Both the position numbers and the translations under genes were made by a program. Of a stretch of DNA of 31,245 nucleotides, positions 1 to 8,584 are shown piece by piece. How positions within the stretch are numbered: position 1 is the stretch's first letter; every line of letters begins with the position of its first letter. Source of the stretch: an uncultured Lachnospiraceae bacterium (GTDB lineage Bacteria; Bacillota; Clostridia; Lachnospirales; Lachnospiraceae); the NCBI GenBank assembly GCA_910578885.1, contig CAJTSH010000033.1, positions 1 to 31,245 on the forward strand, in the 5' to 3' direction. The notes under the pieces are model-generated. The model saw only the letters and a program-made list of their open reading frames with translations. It did not search any database and had not been told where the DNA came from.

Positions 1-330
1 GTTTGCCCCCAGTGCCAAAAGTCCTCCGTCCGCGAATAATAAGCATTGTATCAATAATACTCCTATCATGGTCAAAAATCCCGCCTGCGGTCCAAGCAGC
101 GCAGTCAAGAGCATTCCTCCGCAGAGATGCCCGGAAGAGCCGGTTCCAGGAATCGTAAAATTAATCATCTGGGTCGCAAAAACAAATGCCCCCATTACTC
201 CCATGACCGGTATTTTCTTCGGATCATTCTCCTGTCTGATCTTTTTCACCGAGTATGCTGCCGCACCTGTAGATAAAGCGTACATCGTTCCTGCTGCCGC
301 CGGTGAAATCAACGCGTCTGCCATGTGCAT
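1..330 (-). CDS. cbiM: CbiM/NikM-type cobalt/nickel ECF transporter S component (5' part, runs off the window)
   Basis: The first 110 residues of a polytopic membrane protein are present and the 3' end lies beyond the left edge. The N-terminus MHMADALISP is the hallmark of the CbiM/NikM family, in which the N-terminal amine and early His residues bind Ni2+ or Co2+. The sequence continues with hydrophobic stretches (PVMGVMGAFVFATQMINF) and the conserved GTGSSGHLCGGML segment, which contains another metal-site-type His. CbiM is the substrate-binding membrane subunit of an energy-coupling factor importer, usually encoded with CbiN, CbiQ and CbiO; none is visible because the window ends. The start is the first ATG of two nearby Met codons, with a GGAGGAG ribosome site 5 bases upstream. 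Cobalt versus nickel cannot be told from this fragment. Confidence 0.85.
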   Translation of the reverse strand, partial: MHMADALISPAAAGTMYALSTGAAAYSVKKIRQENDPKKIPVMGVMGAFVFATQMINFTIPGTGSSGHLCGGMLLTALLGPQAGFLTMIGVLLIQCLLFADGGLLALGAN

Positions 331-410
331 ATTTTTCTCCTCCTTATGTAGATTGACGGCACAAATACAGCGCCTTTTTTGCAAATACAAAACCTGAATC
401 TCCATAAGCT

Positions 411-439
411 ATCTTAGCACTCCGATAAAGTGTCCACAA
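411..439 (-). promoter_or_regulatory. Putative promoter of the cbiM gene
   Basis: On the minus strand TTGTGG and TAAGAT are separated by 17 bases, about 80 bases before the cbiM start. The hexamers are imperfect, so this is a moderate match. The rest of the 212-base gap between cbiM and the glgP terminator shows no gene. I found neither a cobalamin box nor a recognisable NiCo riboswitch in it. Confidence 0.35.
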
Positions 440-542
440 GCTACCCGGGGGGATATTTTTGAAATCGAGCAGAGGGTATGTATTTAGCATTCAATAATCT
501 TTTAATATTCAATTGCCAATGTTCCAAATCAATGGTAGCGCA

Positions 543-579
543 AACAAAAGTGACAGTTCAGCTTTTGACCGAACTGCCA
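543..579 (-). terminator. Intrinsic terminator of glgP
   Basis: An 11-bp stem (TGGCAGTTCGG pairing with GCTGAACTGTCA, with two or three G-T pairs) and a short A-rich loop are followed on the minus strand by CTTTTGTTTG. It lies 17 bases beyond the glgP stop codon. Confidence 0.8.
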
Positions 580-595
580 CACTAAAATATTTATT

Positions 596-3064
596 TTATT
601 CCTCTTCCATCTCAACAGTAATCTTTTTCAACTTCCATATATCATCCACATATTCCTGAATGGTACGGTCAGAAGAGAATTTACCGGACTTAGCGATATT
701 TAAAATCGCACTCTTTGCCCAGCCCTTTTCATCCTTATATGCCTCCATGACACGCTTCTGCGCATCTGCATAGGAACGGAAATCTGCCAGAATGAAATAC
801 ATATCGGCACGGCTGGTACACTGGGTATTGAGCAGCGAGTTATACAAATCGCGGAACATCTCGGAATTATTCTTTGAATAGAATCCGTTGATGAGCTGCA
901 TCAGTACGGTGCGGATATCCTGATCAATATTAAATATCTGCATCGGATTGTAGTCCCTATTCTGCTCATGGGCAATTACCTCGTCAGAGCTCATACCGAA
1001 GATAAATGCGTTCTCCTCGCCGACCTCCTCAACAATCTCCACATTTGCACCGTCCATCGTTCCAAGTGTCAGCGCACCATTTAACATGAACTTCATATTT
1101 CCTGTACCGGACGCTTCCTTACTTGCAGTGGATATCTGCTCGCTGACATCTGCCGCCGCAAAAATCCACTCTGCAATAGATACGCGGTAATCTTCAATAA
1201 ATACAACCTTAATCTTGCCGTCAATGCTCTTATCATTGTTAATCACGTCTGCCACGGAATTAATCAGCTTAATCGTCAGCTTTGCATTCTTATAGCCTGC
1301 TGCCGCCTTTGCACCGAAAATGAAGGTTCTCGGAATAAATTCCATATCCGGGTGCTCCTTCAACTGGTTGTACAGATACATCACATGTAAGATATTCAGA
1401 AGCTGTCTCTTATACTCATGAAGACGCTTTACCTGCACATCAAATATGGAGCGCGGATTCACTTCTACACCATTGTGCTCTAAAATATATTTCGCAAGGC
1501 GTAGCTTGTTCTGATACTTGATGTTCATAAACTCCTGCTGTGCCTTCTCATCATCTGCATAAATTGCCAGCTTGTTCAGGTGCGACAAATCGGTAATCCA
1601 CTCGTTTCCGATATGCTCTGTCACCCATTTGGCAAGAAGCGGGTCGCCATGCATCAGGAAACGGCGCTGTGTAATACCATTCGTCTTATTGTTGAACTTC
1701 TCCGGGAACATCTGGTAAAATGCCTTCAGTTCCTGATTCTTTAAAATCTCTGTATGCAGGCGCGCTACACCGTTAACGGAATAACCGGCGCAGATTGCAA
1801 GGTGCGCCATCTTTACCTGTCCGTCGAAGATGATTGCCATCTTCTTCACCTTCTCGTAATCGCCCGGGAACTTCTTCTCGATATCCAAAATAAAGCGGCG
1901 GTTGATTTCTTCAACAATCTGATAAATTCTCGGCAGCAGTCTTGAGAAAATCTCAATCGGCCATTTCTCCAATGCTTCCGCCATAATTGTATGATTCGTA
2001 TATGCGCAGGTCTTAGTCGTAATATTCCATGCGTCATCCCAATCCAGACCTTCTTCGTCCACCAAGATTCGCATCAGCTCTGCAACCGCTACAGTCGGAT
2101 GGGTATCGTTCATCTGAATCGTCACCTTCTCCGGCAGCATATGGATATCCGGATGATTCTTCTTAAACTTTGCAACGGCACGCTGTAAGCTTGCTGATAC
2201 GAAGAAATACTGCTGTTTTAAACGCAGTTCTTTTCCCGCGATATGATTATCGTTCGGATACAATACCTCTACCAGATTCTTGGCAAGGTTCTGCTGCTCT
2301 ACTGCCTTGTGGTAATTTCCTTTGTCAAAGGAATCCAACTCAAATACTTCTACCGGCTGTGCGTCCCAGATCATCAGCGTATTTACCATGTTATTGTCAT
2401 AACCTACGATCGGCATATCATACGGTACGGCAATTATAGACTGATAATCCCGCTGCACAAACTTGACTCTGCCGTTCGCCTGTGTCTCTGCCGCAACATA
2501 CCCTCCAAATTTTACTTCATAGGAATACTCCGGTCTGCGCAGCTCGAACGGATAGCCGTTCTTCAGCCAGTTGTCAGGAACTTCCACCTGATAACCGTCC
2601 TGAATTTTCTGTTTGAACATACCGTAACGGTAACGGATTCCACAGCCGTATGCCGGATAGCCTAAAGTTGCAAGGGAATCCAAAAAGCAGGCTGCCAGTC
2701 TTCCAAGACCGCCGTTTCCGAGCGCCGGATCCGGCTCCTCGTCCTCAATTGCATCCAGATTCAATCCCATTTCCTCTAAGGCTTCCTTCACTTCCTCGTA
2801 TGCCGTCAGGTTAATCAGGTTATTTCCTAATGCCCGTCCCATTAAAAATTCCATAGACATATAATACACAAATTTGGGATCTTCTCTGTCAAAAGCATGC
2901 TGGGTCGCAAGCCATTCATCAATAATTACATCCTTAACAGAATAGGAAACAGCCTGAAAAATCTCCTGCTGGGTTGCTTCATCAAGCGTCTTGCGGAAAA
3001 GATTCTTCAGATTCTCCGCTACGTCTTTTTTGAACGTTTCTTTTTCAAACATTTTGCTTTTCAT
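596..3064 (-). CDS. glgP: Glycogen/maltodextrin phosphorylase (GT35)
   Basis: A full-length GT35 phosphorylase of 822 residues, which releases glucose-1-phosphate from alpha-1,4-glucans using pyridoxal phosphate. The PLP-binding stretch EASGTGNMKF lies near the C-terminus with the Schiff-base Lys at about residue 658, followed by the conserved NGALTLGTMDGANVE. The N-terminal region has the family signature DPALGNGGLGRLAACFLDSLA. The ATG at 3064 is preceded by GGAGGAG; an upstream in-frame extension to 3190 would overlap the end of ileS, has no good ribosome site and lacks family similarity, so I rejected it. The gene lies 88 bp downstream of ileS in the same orientation and could be read from it, as no strong terminator is obvious between them. 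The cytosolic GH13 enzyme at 29810 may act on the same glucans (inference). Confidence 0.95.
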   Translation of the reverse strand: MKSKMFEKETFKKDVAENLKNLFRKTLDEATQQEIFQAVSYSVKDVIIDEWLATQHAFDREDPKFVYYMSMEFLMGRALGNNLINLTAYEEVKEALEEMGLNLDAIEDEEPDPALGNGGLGRLAACFLDSLATLGYPAYGCGIRYRYGMFKQKIQDGYQVEVPDNWLKNGYPFELRRPEYSYEVKFGGYVAAETQANGRVKFVQRDYQSIIAVPYDMPIVGYDNNMVNTLMIWDAQPVEVFELDSFDKGNYHKAVEQQNLAKNLVEVLYPNDNHIAGKELRLKQQYFFVSASLQRAVAKFKKNHPDIHMLPEKVTIQMNDTHPTVAVAELMRILVDEEGLDWDDAWNITTKTCAYTNHTIMAEALEKWPIEIFSRLLPRIYQIVEEINRRFILDIEKKFPGDYEKVKKMAIIFDGQVKMAHLAICAGYSVNGVARLHTEILKNQELKAFYQMFPEKFNNKTNGITQRRFLMHGDPLLAKWVTEHIGNEWITDLSHLNKLAIYADDEKAQQEFMNIKYQNKLRLAKYILEHNGVEVNPRSIFDVQVKRLHEYKRQLLNILHVMYLYNQLKEHPDMEFIPRTFIFGAKAAAGYKNAKLTIKLINSVADVINNDKSIDGKIKVVFIEDYRVSIAEWIFAAADVSEQISTASKEASGTGNMKFMLNGALTLGTMDGANVEIVEEVGEENAFIFGMSSDEVIAHEQNRDYNPMQIFNIDQDIRTVLMQLINGFYSKNNSEMFRDLYNSLLNTQCTSRADMYFILADFRSYADAQKRVMEAYKDEKGWAKSAILNIAKSGKFSSDRTIQEYVDDIWKLKKITVEMEEE

Positions 3065-3152
3065 ATTATGCTCCTCCTTGGGCTCTCCGTTCCTAGCCGG
3101 ATAAAAAGGGGAGCAAGCCCGTTTCGACCTCACTCCTCTTTCCCTATTTTTC

Positions 3153-6100
3153 TTATTTTTTCTCAACTCCAAGTAATACTTTCTCGCCATTGATATTCCA
3201 TTCCTTCTGATATCCGGTTACAGTCTCTGAAACAAGTTCCTCTGCCAATACATCATGGCTGATTTCCTCTCCAAACTTGTTAAATATTGCATTCACCTTC
3301 TCTTGGGCATGATAGGATACAGCGATCTTATCCATCACCTCAAATCCAGCTTCCTTTCTCATTGTCTGGATCTTGCTGATAATTTCTCTCACGAATCCTT
3401 CTTCCAACAGCTCCGATGTCAGATTGGTGTCAAGAACTACGGTTACTTCGTTATCACCCTCTGTCATATATCCTTCCATCTGAGTCATGGTGATAAGCAA
3501 ATCCTCTTCACATAATACTACTTCGTCACTAACGCTGTCAAGTTTGAGCTGTCCATTCTTCTTTAATTCCGCCATTGCCGCATTTCCGTCAAGCTCTGCC
3601 AATGCCTTCTGGATCTGACCTAAGAACTTTCCGTATTTCGGTCCGACCGTGCGAAGCTGCGGCTTAAATGTATAGCTGGTGTAGACGCTGACGTCGTCCG
3701 TAAAGCTTACCTTCTTTACATTCAGCTCATCCGCAATAATCTCCGTAAAATACTCCGGCAGTTCATACGGAGCCTTTACGAACATCGTTCCGATCGGCTG
3801 GCGGTTCTTGATATTTGCAGTATTCCGGCACGCTCTTCCCATGACAACAATTTTTAAAACTGCATCCATATTCTTTTCGAGCTCTTTATCAATGTGCGCT
3901 TCCTCCGCTGTCGGGAAATCGCATAGATGGATGCTCTCCGGCGCTGCTTTATCAATGCTGCACACCAGATTCTGATAAATCTCTTCGGTCATGAACGGAA
4001 TCATCGGCGCCGCCGCCTTGCAGACATTCACAAGCGCAGTATACAATGTCATATAGGCATTGATCTTATCCTGCTCCATGCCCTTTGCCCAGAAACGCTC
4101 GCGGCTTCTTCTGACATACCAGTTGCTCATCTCATCCACAAATTCATCCAAGGCTCTTGCCGCTTCCGGAATCCGGTAATTGCCCAGACTTTCGTCCACA
4201 GTCTTCACCAGCGTATTCATCTTGGATAAGAGCCATTTGTCCATAACAGATAATTTCTCATAGTCCAGCGTATACTTTGTAGCGTCAAATCCATCAATAT
4301 TCGCATACAGCACAAAGAATGCGTAGGTATTCCACAGCGTACCGAGGAATTTACGCTGTCCCTCCTGTACCGCTTTGCCATGAAAACGGTTTGGCAGCCA
4401 AGGTGCGGAATTGATGTAAAAATACCAGCGGATTGCATCTGCTCCGTAAGTCTCCAGCGCCTCAAACGGGTCTACCGCATTTCCCTTAGACTTGCTCATC
4501 TTCTGCCCGTTCTCATCCTGCACATGCCCTAAAACAATTACGTTCTCATAAGGAGCCTTGTTAAACAACAAGGTGGATTCCGCCATCAGGGAGTAGAACC
4601 ATCCTCTGGTCTGGTCTACCGCCTCGGAAATGAACTGTGCCGGGAACTGCTGCTCAAACAGCTCTTTGTTTTCGAACGGATAGTGGTGCTGTGCAAACGG
4701 CATCGCTCCTGAGTCGAACCAGCAGTCAATGACCTCCGGTACTCTGTGCATTTCTTTTCCACAGTCCGGACACGGAACCGTCACTTCATCAATATACGGA
4801 CGGTGCAGCTCAACCTTTGCATTTTCCGGATTACCGCTCCGCTCGGCTAACTCAGCGCGGCTTCCGATTGCTTCCTGATGCCCGCACTCGCATTCCCAGA
4901 CATTCAGCGGCGTTCCCCAGTAACGGTTTCTTGAAATTCCCCAGTCCTGAATGTTCTCCAGCCAGTCACCGAAACGTCCTTTTCCGATAGATTCCGGAAT
5001 CCAGTTTACGGTATTGTTATTGCGAATCAAATCTTCCTTCACTGCAGTCATCTTGATGAACCAGGACTCTCTCGCATAATAGATGAGCGGAGTGTCGCAA
5101 CGCCAACAGTGCGGATACTCATGCTCAAACTTCGGTGCGTCAAACAAAAGCCCCTTCTTCTCCAGATCGGTAAGCACCATCGGGTCTGCCTTCTTCACAA
5201 AAACTCCTGCATATGCAGTCTCTTCAGTCAGCTCACCCTTGCCGTTTACAAGCTGTACAAACGGAAGTCCATACTTTCTTCCCACCTGTGCGTCATCCTC
5301 ACCAAACGCCGGAGCAATATGGACGATACCTGTACCATCCGACATCGTTACATAGGTATCACAGGTGATGTAATGCGCCTTTTTGCGCTGCTTTGAAATG
5401 ATTTCATCTGCAAAATCAAACAATGGCTCATATTCTTTATATTCCAGATCGGTTCCCTTGTAGGATTCCAGCACTTCATATGCCTTTACTCCTTCTTCTT
5501 CATTGCCCATAGAACCAAGCACCTTGTCAAGGAGCGCTTCTGCCATATAATAAGTACAGCCGTCTGCCGCCTTTACCTTGCAGTAAGTCTCATCCGGGTT
5601 CACGCACAATGCCACGTTGCTGGGCAATGTCCAAGGCGTTGTGGTCCATGCCAAAAAGTAAGCGTCTTCTCCCGCTACCTTGAAACGTGCGACAGCGGAG
5701 CGTTCTTTTACAGTCTTATAGCCCTGCGCAACCTCCTGAGAGGAAAGCGGCGTACCGCAGCGCGGACAGTACGGAACGATTTTAAAGCCCTTATATAACA
5801 ACTTCCTGTCCCAAATCTGCTTCAACGCCCACCACTCGGATTCAATGAAATTGTCGTCATAGGTTACATAAGGGTCGTCCATGTCCGCCCAGAAACCAAC
5901 GGTTCCCGAAAAATCCTCCCACATACCCTTGTATTTCCATACAGATTCCTTACATTTTTTAATGAAAGGCTCCATGCCGTATTCTTCAATCTGCTCTTTT
6001 CCGTTTAAGCCCAAAAGCTTCTCTACCTCAAGCTCTACCGGAAGACCATGGGTATCCCAGCCCGCCTTACGCGGAACCATCTTCCCCTTCATCGTCTGAT

Positions 6101-6311
6101 AGCGAGGAATCATGTCCTTAATAACACGAGTCAATACGTGTCCAATGTGCGGCTTTCCGTTTGCGGTCGGAGGCCCGTCATAGAAGGTGTAGGTTTCTCC
6201 CTCTTTGCGGTTCTCCATACTTTTTTTGAAAATGCCATTTTCTTTCCAAAATTTCTCGACTTCTTTCTCTCTGTCCACGAAGTTCAGATTGCTGTCAACT
6301 TTCTTGTACAT
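3153..6311 (-). CDS. ileS: Isoleucine--tRNA ligase, long (eukaryote-like, type 2) form
   Basis: Class I aminoacyl-tRNA synthetase of 1052 residues charging tRNA-Ile. The catalytic motifs are PHIGH near residue 55 and KMSKS at about residue 590. The long CP1 insertion, home of the editing domain, lies between them. Several Cys pairs (CPRC, CWRC, CPDC) suggest zinc-ribbon-like structure. The length of over 1000 residues and the GWDTHGLPVE signature place it with the type 2 (IleS2, eukaryote-like) enzymes rather than the roughly 930-residue type 1 form. In the family, type 2 enzymes are generally less sensitive to mupirocin; that is known of the family, not shown here. The ATG at 6311 has AGGAGGAG upstream; a 13-residue N-terminal extension was rejected. 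Expression is controlled by the T-box described separately. Confidence 0.97.
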   Translation of the reverse strand: MYKKVDSNLNFVDREKEVEKFWKENGIFKKSMENRKEGETYTFYDGPPTANGKPHIGHVLTRVIKDMIPRYQTMKGKMVPRKAGWDTHGLPVELEVEKLLGLNGKEQIEEYGMEPFIKKCKESVWKYKGMWEDFSGTVGFWADMDDPYVTYDDNFIESEWWALKQIWDRKLLYKGFKIVPYCPRCGTPLSSQEVAQGYKTVKERSAVARFKVAGEDAYFLAWTTTPWTLPSNVALCVNPDETYCKVKAADGCTYYMAEALLDKVLGSMGNEEEGVKAYEVLESYKGTDLEYKEYEPLFDFADEIISKQRKKAHYITCDTYVTMSDGTGIVHIAPAFGEDDAQVGRKYGLPFVQLVNGKGELTEETAYAGVFVKKADPMVLTDLEKKGLLFDAPKFEHEYPHCWRCDTPLIYYARESWFIKMTAVKEDLIRNNNTVNWIPESIGKGRFGDWLENIQDWGISRNRYWGTPLNVWECECGHQEAIGSRAELAERSGNPENAKVELHRPYIDEVTVPCPDCGKEMHRVPEVIDCWFDSGAMPFAQHHYPFENKELFEQQFPAQFISEAVDQTRGWFYSLMAESTLLFNKAPYENVIVLGHVQDENGQKMSKSKGNAVDPFEALETYGADAIRWYFYINSAPWLPNRFHGKAVQEGQRKFLGTLWNTYAFFVLYANIDGFDATKYTLDYEKLSVMDKWLLSKMNTLVKTVDESLGNYRIPEAARALDEFVDEMSNWYVRRSRERFWAKGMEQDKINAYMTLYTALVNVCKAAAPMIPFMTEEIYQNLVCSIDKAAPESIHLCDFPTAEEAHIDKELEKNMDAVLKIVVMGRACRNTANIKNRQPIGTMFVKAPYELPEYFTEIIADELNVKKVSFTDDVSVYTSYTFKPQLRTVGPKYGKFLGQIQKALAELDGNAAMAELKKNGQLKLDSVSDEVVLCEEDLLITMTQMEGYMTEGDNEVTVVLDTNLTSELLEEGFVREIISKIQTMRKEAGFEVMDKIAVSYHAQEKVNAIFNKFGEEISHDVLAEELVSETVTGYQKEWNINGEKVLLGVEKK

Positions 6312-6353
6312 GATTCTCCTCCTGTCATAAATTCTTTCCATCCTGTACAAAAT

Positions 6354-6384
6354 CGAGTAGGGAAAGTTTATCTTCCCCTACTCG
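6354..6384 (-). repeat. 13-bp inverted repeat between the T-box terminator and ileS
   Basis: On the minus strand CGAGTAGGGGAAG pairs with CTTTCCCTACTCG (one G-T pair) around a 5-base loop, about 43 bases before the ileS start. It is followed by ATTTTG, a poor terminator tail. It could be a second termination point, a processing or stabilising element, or an inserted palindrome. Confidence 0.7.
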
Positions 6385-6392
6385 CCGTGCCA

Positions 6393-6430
6393 GGCTCCGC
6401 CAACTCTGCTGGCAATCTTCCTCCGGAGCC
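6393..6430. repeat. Inverted repeat GGCTCCG/CGGAGCC in the ileS leader
   Basis: Perfect 7-base arms (GGCTCCG at 6393-6399 and CGGAGCC at 6424-6430) flank 24 bases. The repeat sits just downstream of the T-box terminator on the ileS transcript and is not part of the standard T-box fold. Function unknown. Confidence 0.5.
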
Positions 6431-6440
6431 CGTACACATA

Positions 6441-6762
6441 AAAAGACCTCCGTCCTGTAAAAGGACGAAAGCCCAGAATGCTTCGTTCACCACCTTATTA
6501 CAACGTACTTAGGTCTCCCTGCATACATGTCTCCCGTAACGGGGAAGTACCGTCAGCTTCTACTTGCACCTCAAGGCTCTGCACCTGAAAAATGCGTTCG
6601 GGCTGCGACTGTTAAGTGATCTTCACGATTGTCTTACTCGTACCGGCTCCCACCATTCATGCCAAGTCTTGACATCTGCCGGCTCTCTGCGACTTTCTTG
6701 CAATCGCTACTCTCTTCGTCATCGTCTTTGCGTGTTTCAATCTTTCAGTTTTTATAAAATCA
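6441..6762 (-). promoter_or_regulatory. T-box riboswitch leader of ileS (likely Ile, specifier AUC)
   Basis: The minus-strand leader has the parts of a T-box. Stem I contains GAGTAG at about 6707-6712, the AGAGAG element at 6683-6688 and a long distal arm closed by CCGGC/GCCGG. The specifier-side sequence GTGAAGATCACTT offers ATC (6618-6620) as the isoleucine specifier codon. The T-box sequence AAGGTGGTG is at 6488-6496. The terminator stem CGTCCT/AGGACG is followed by GGAGGTCTTTTT and ends near 6441. In this family uncharged tRNA pairs with the specifier and the T-box bulge and stabilises the antiterminator, turning on ileS under isoleucine limitation. Stem I was folded by eye only. Confidence 0.9.
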
Positions 6763-6767
6763 TGTCT

Positions 6768-6797
6768 AGTATAAAACGAATCTGCCGGCTTTGTCAA
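6768..6797 (-). promoter_or_regulatory. Sigma-A promoter of the ileS T-box leader
   Basis: TTGACA (6792-6797) and TATACT (6768-6773) on the minus strand with an 18-base spacer. The start would fall near 6761, giving a leader of about 450 bases before ileS. Confidence 0.8.
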
Positions 6798-6858
6798 CAG
6801 GTAACTTTGCAAAATCGTGAAAATTGATTTTCAAATTGGCTCGGTTATATCCCATGTC

Positions 6859-6887
6859 TTGCAATATGCACCTCAATATTATATAAT
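6859..6887 (+). promoter_or_regulatory. Promoter of the small DUF6199-like gene
   Basis: TTGCAA (6859-6864), a 17-base spacer and a perfect TATAAT (6882-6887), 36 bases before the start codon of the following gene. Confidence 0.75.
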
Positions 6888-6922
6888 AAATGCAATAACT
6901 TTGATATGGGAGGATTAATATC

Positions 6923-7135
6923 ATGTTCTGGTATATTATCTGCGGTATTATTTTTATCCTAATAGGTATTTTTGCTTTCTTTAAACCTGATTTGATTTGG
7001 GAATTAACAGAACAATGGAAATCCTACTATACAGACGAACCCTCAGACTTATATTTATTAAGTACAAAGATTGGAGGGGGGATATTCATTTTGTTAGGCA
7101 TTGCCGCAGTAGTTTTGCCTTTTATTCTGGAATGA
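6923..7135 (+). CDS. Small two-helix membrane protein, DUF6199-like
   Basis: A 70-residue protein with two membrane segments, about residues 3-20 (WYIICGIIFILIGIFAFF) and 50-68 (GGGIFILLGIAAVVLPFIL). They flank a charged loop, WELTEQWKSYYTDEPSDLYL. That loop (W-x-L-T-E-x-W-K ... EPS-x-x-Y) resembles the DUF6199 family, small proteins of unknown function common in Clostridia. The start is supported by GGGAGGA 8 bases upstream and by a matched promoter. It stands alone on the plus strand between the ileS leader and the Panacea cassette, with no clear partner. No terminator is obvious in the 118-base gap after it. Confidence 0.75.
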   Translation: MFWYIICGIIFILIGIFAFFKPDLIWELTEQWKSYYTDEPSDLYLLSTKIGGGIFILLGIAAVVLPFILE

Positions 7136-7253
7136 CAATCTATAGTTTTTTACTGATATAAATAAATTAAAAGAACTACTGTTAATAAATGAAATTTGAT
7201 GACATAGAATCCCTCAAATTCACCAATATTTTCTCTCATACCACTTTATGTTT

Positions 7254-8105
7254 TCAAATTGGAAGAAACCATGCAAACTTAAATGAAAGACATACCCCAA
7301 CAATTCCACCGATTAGAATCAAATTAACGAATATCAAAATCCATTTTTTTCTAATCACTTTTCCATTAATATCCCTTATAAAATCAATTAACAGCCAAAT
7401 CAAATCAAAAAATACTAAACCAATAATGAAAGCTATCAAAGTAATTCTATATATAGATGACTTATCTATATTTTCCAAAACCGAACTCGAAAATACTATT
7501 CCACCAGTAAATGCCAAGACAATCGCAGCAAATATTCCCAAAATTGTAATATACTCTTTCTGCATATCCTCTTGTCTATCTTGTACTTTCCTAGATAATT
7601 GTTTTAAATCCTCAATTGCCTGATTTGACAATTCCTTTAATGAGTCTTCAGATTCTCGAACATTGTTTTCTAGATTTGTTACAAGTAATCTGTTTTTTGC
7701 TAATTCTGACATTGTTTCATTTGTCATAGTTTTTGTGTAATTAATTCTTGCAATGTCCAAATTTGTGTGATCATACAATTTTACTATTTCTTTACTAATA
7801 TCAATAATTTCTCCATTTTCATCATTATTCTTAGGAACATATCCATCTTTAATAGTCTGAATGTTTTGCGCTAAAACATCCAAACTCCCTAAACTAGAAT
7901 CTCCATCAATTAAAGATAGTGTCGAAAAGATATCCGAGTAATAATGGCGAAAATTTTCTTTATTATAGTTATAATATATAGATTCAAGCCGCACAAAGAA
8001 AGGAACTCTGTCTTTTGGTTCTTTTAATATATCCTGCGATTTTGATAATTCTATCAAAATTTCGTTCAATGAGTCTCTTTTTTCTTGCTCATTCAATATC
8101 CTCAT
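7254..8105 (-). CDS. Uncharacterised coiled-coil protein with three C-terminal membrane segments; candidate toxin/effector paired with Panacea antitoxin
   Basis: A 283-residue protein that I do not recognise as a named family. Residues 1-130 are soluble and mostly charged. Residues about 130-185 are rich in E, N, L and K with heptad-like spacing (NLENNVRESEDSLKELSNQ), suggesting a coiled coil. The C-terminus has three hydrophobic segments near 188-212, 218-242 and 257-281. There is no signal peptide, so the N-terminal half is probably cytosolic and anchored by the tail. The gene begins 3 bp after the stop of the Panacea gene, implying coupled translation, and uses AAGGGA as ribosome site. Panacea domains are known antitoxins for many unrelated toxins, including membrane-acting ones, so a toxin or abortive-infection role is the natural inference. 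It is much more AT-rich than the flanking housekeeping genes, suggesting transfer. Confidence 0.7.
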   Translation of the reverse strand: MRILNEQEKRDSLNEILIELSKSQDILKEPKDRVPFFVRLESIYYNYNKENFRHYYSDIFSTLSLIDGDSSLGSLDVLAQNIQTIKDGYVPKNNDENGEIIDISKEIVKLYDHTNLDIARINYTKTMTNETMSELAKNRLLVTNLENNVRESEDSLKELSNQAIEDLKQLSRKVQDRQEDMQKEYITILGIFAAIVLAFTGGIVFSSSVLENIDKSSIYRITLIAFIIGLVFFDLIWLLIDFIRDINGKVIRKKWILIFVNLILIGGIVGVCLSFKFAWFLPI

Positions 8106-8108
8106 ATC

Positions 8109-8528
8109 TTATCCCTTACTTTTTATCAATTCTTTTGGAATAATCTGATGATCCCCCAATCCACCTCTATAAATCAAATCCCATGCTTTTCCAGAACTAT
8201 GTGTGTCACTTACCATATCCCATGGATTTAACATCCTTTTTTTCTCAACAATAGGATTGATGATTTTAACATCATCCGATTCCATACTAATCATATATCT
8301 CACTCTAATAGGCAAAGCACCAAATCCACAATACTGCTTATATACTTCTGGAACAACGGGACCAAACTGCCAAGCCTCTATTTCCTCCGGAAAAGCCTTT
8401 ATTCCTTGTTGCAAAAACTCTTTTTGAATATAGTAAAGGATTTTCTGTAATTGCAAATTAGATATCGGGTGCCTCTCCTTGGTGCATTTATCTATAATAT
8501 ATTTCGCTATGTTTAATGCTGAATACAT
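8109..8528 (-). CDS. Panacea / SocA-type antitoxin (DUF4065)
   Basis: A 139-residue protein carrying a Panacea (DUF4065, SocA/GepA-like) domain over nearly its whole length. The diagnostic pieces are NLQLQKILYYIQKEFL at about residue 24 and EIEAWQFGPVVPEVYKQY at about residue 49. In characterised systems this domain neutralises a toxin encoded next to it, and antitoxin-first order is common. The partner here is the membrane-anchored protein that follows 3 bp downstream. The start ATG at 8528 has AGGAGGG 5-6 bases upstream and a consensus promoter with an embedded SOS box. No DNA-binding domain is apparent in this short protein, so autoregulation would need another mechanism. Domain call is firm; antitoxin function is inferred from family and context. 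Confidence 0.88.
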   Translation of the reverse strand: MYSALNIAKYIIDKCTKERHPISNLQLQKILYYIQKEFLQQGIKAFPEEIEAWQFGPVVPEVYKQYCGFGALPIRVRYMISMESDDVKIINPIVEKKRMLNPWDMVSDTHSSGKAWDLIYRGGLGDHQIIPKELIKSKG

Positions 8529-8555
8529 TATATCCCTCCTTTCAACTATATCAAT

Positions 8556-8584
8556 ATTATACGCAAGAACGCATGTTCTGTCAA
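8556..8584 (-). promoter_or_regulatory. Consensus promoter of the Panacea operon
   Basis: Perfect TTGACA (8579-8584) and perfect TATAAT (8556-8561) on the minus strand with a 17-base spacer, 28 bases before the antitoxin start. This is the strongest promoter I found in the window, and the spacer is filled by the LexA-type palindrome. Confidence 0.9.
8567..8578. promoter_or_regulatory. LexA/DinR (SOS) box between -35 and -10
   Basis: GAACGCATGTTC is a perfect match on either strand to the Gram-positive SOS core GAAC-RNRY-GTTC. The outer flanks are A and T rather than the C and G of the Bacillus consensus. Its position in the spacer of a near-ideal promoter is where a repressor would block RNA polymerase. 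LexA binding is inferred from motif and position. Confidence 0.8.

Noticed and set aside
331..542. Cobalamin or NiCo riboswitch before cbiM
   Set aside because: No conserved box or multi-stem core could be recognised by eye in this 212-base stretch.
3065..3152. Terminator between ileS and glgP
   Set aside because: Only short, imperfect stems are present and the T-run is poorly placed; read-through is as likely.
3065..3190. N-terminal extension of GlgP by 42 residues
   Set aside because: It overlaps the ileS 3' end, has no ribosome site and no phosphorylase similarity; ATG 3064 with GGAGGAG is far better.
7189..7623. Plus-strand 144-codon frame opposite the membrane effector
   Set aside because: Antisense shadow of the membrane protein; no ribosome site or family features.
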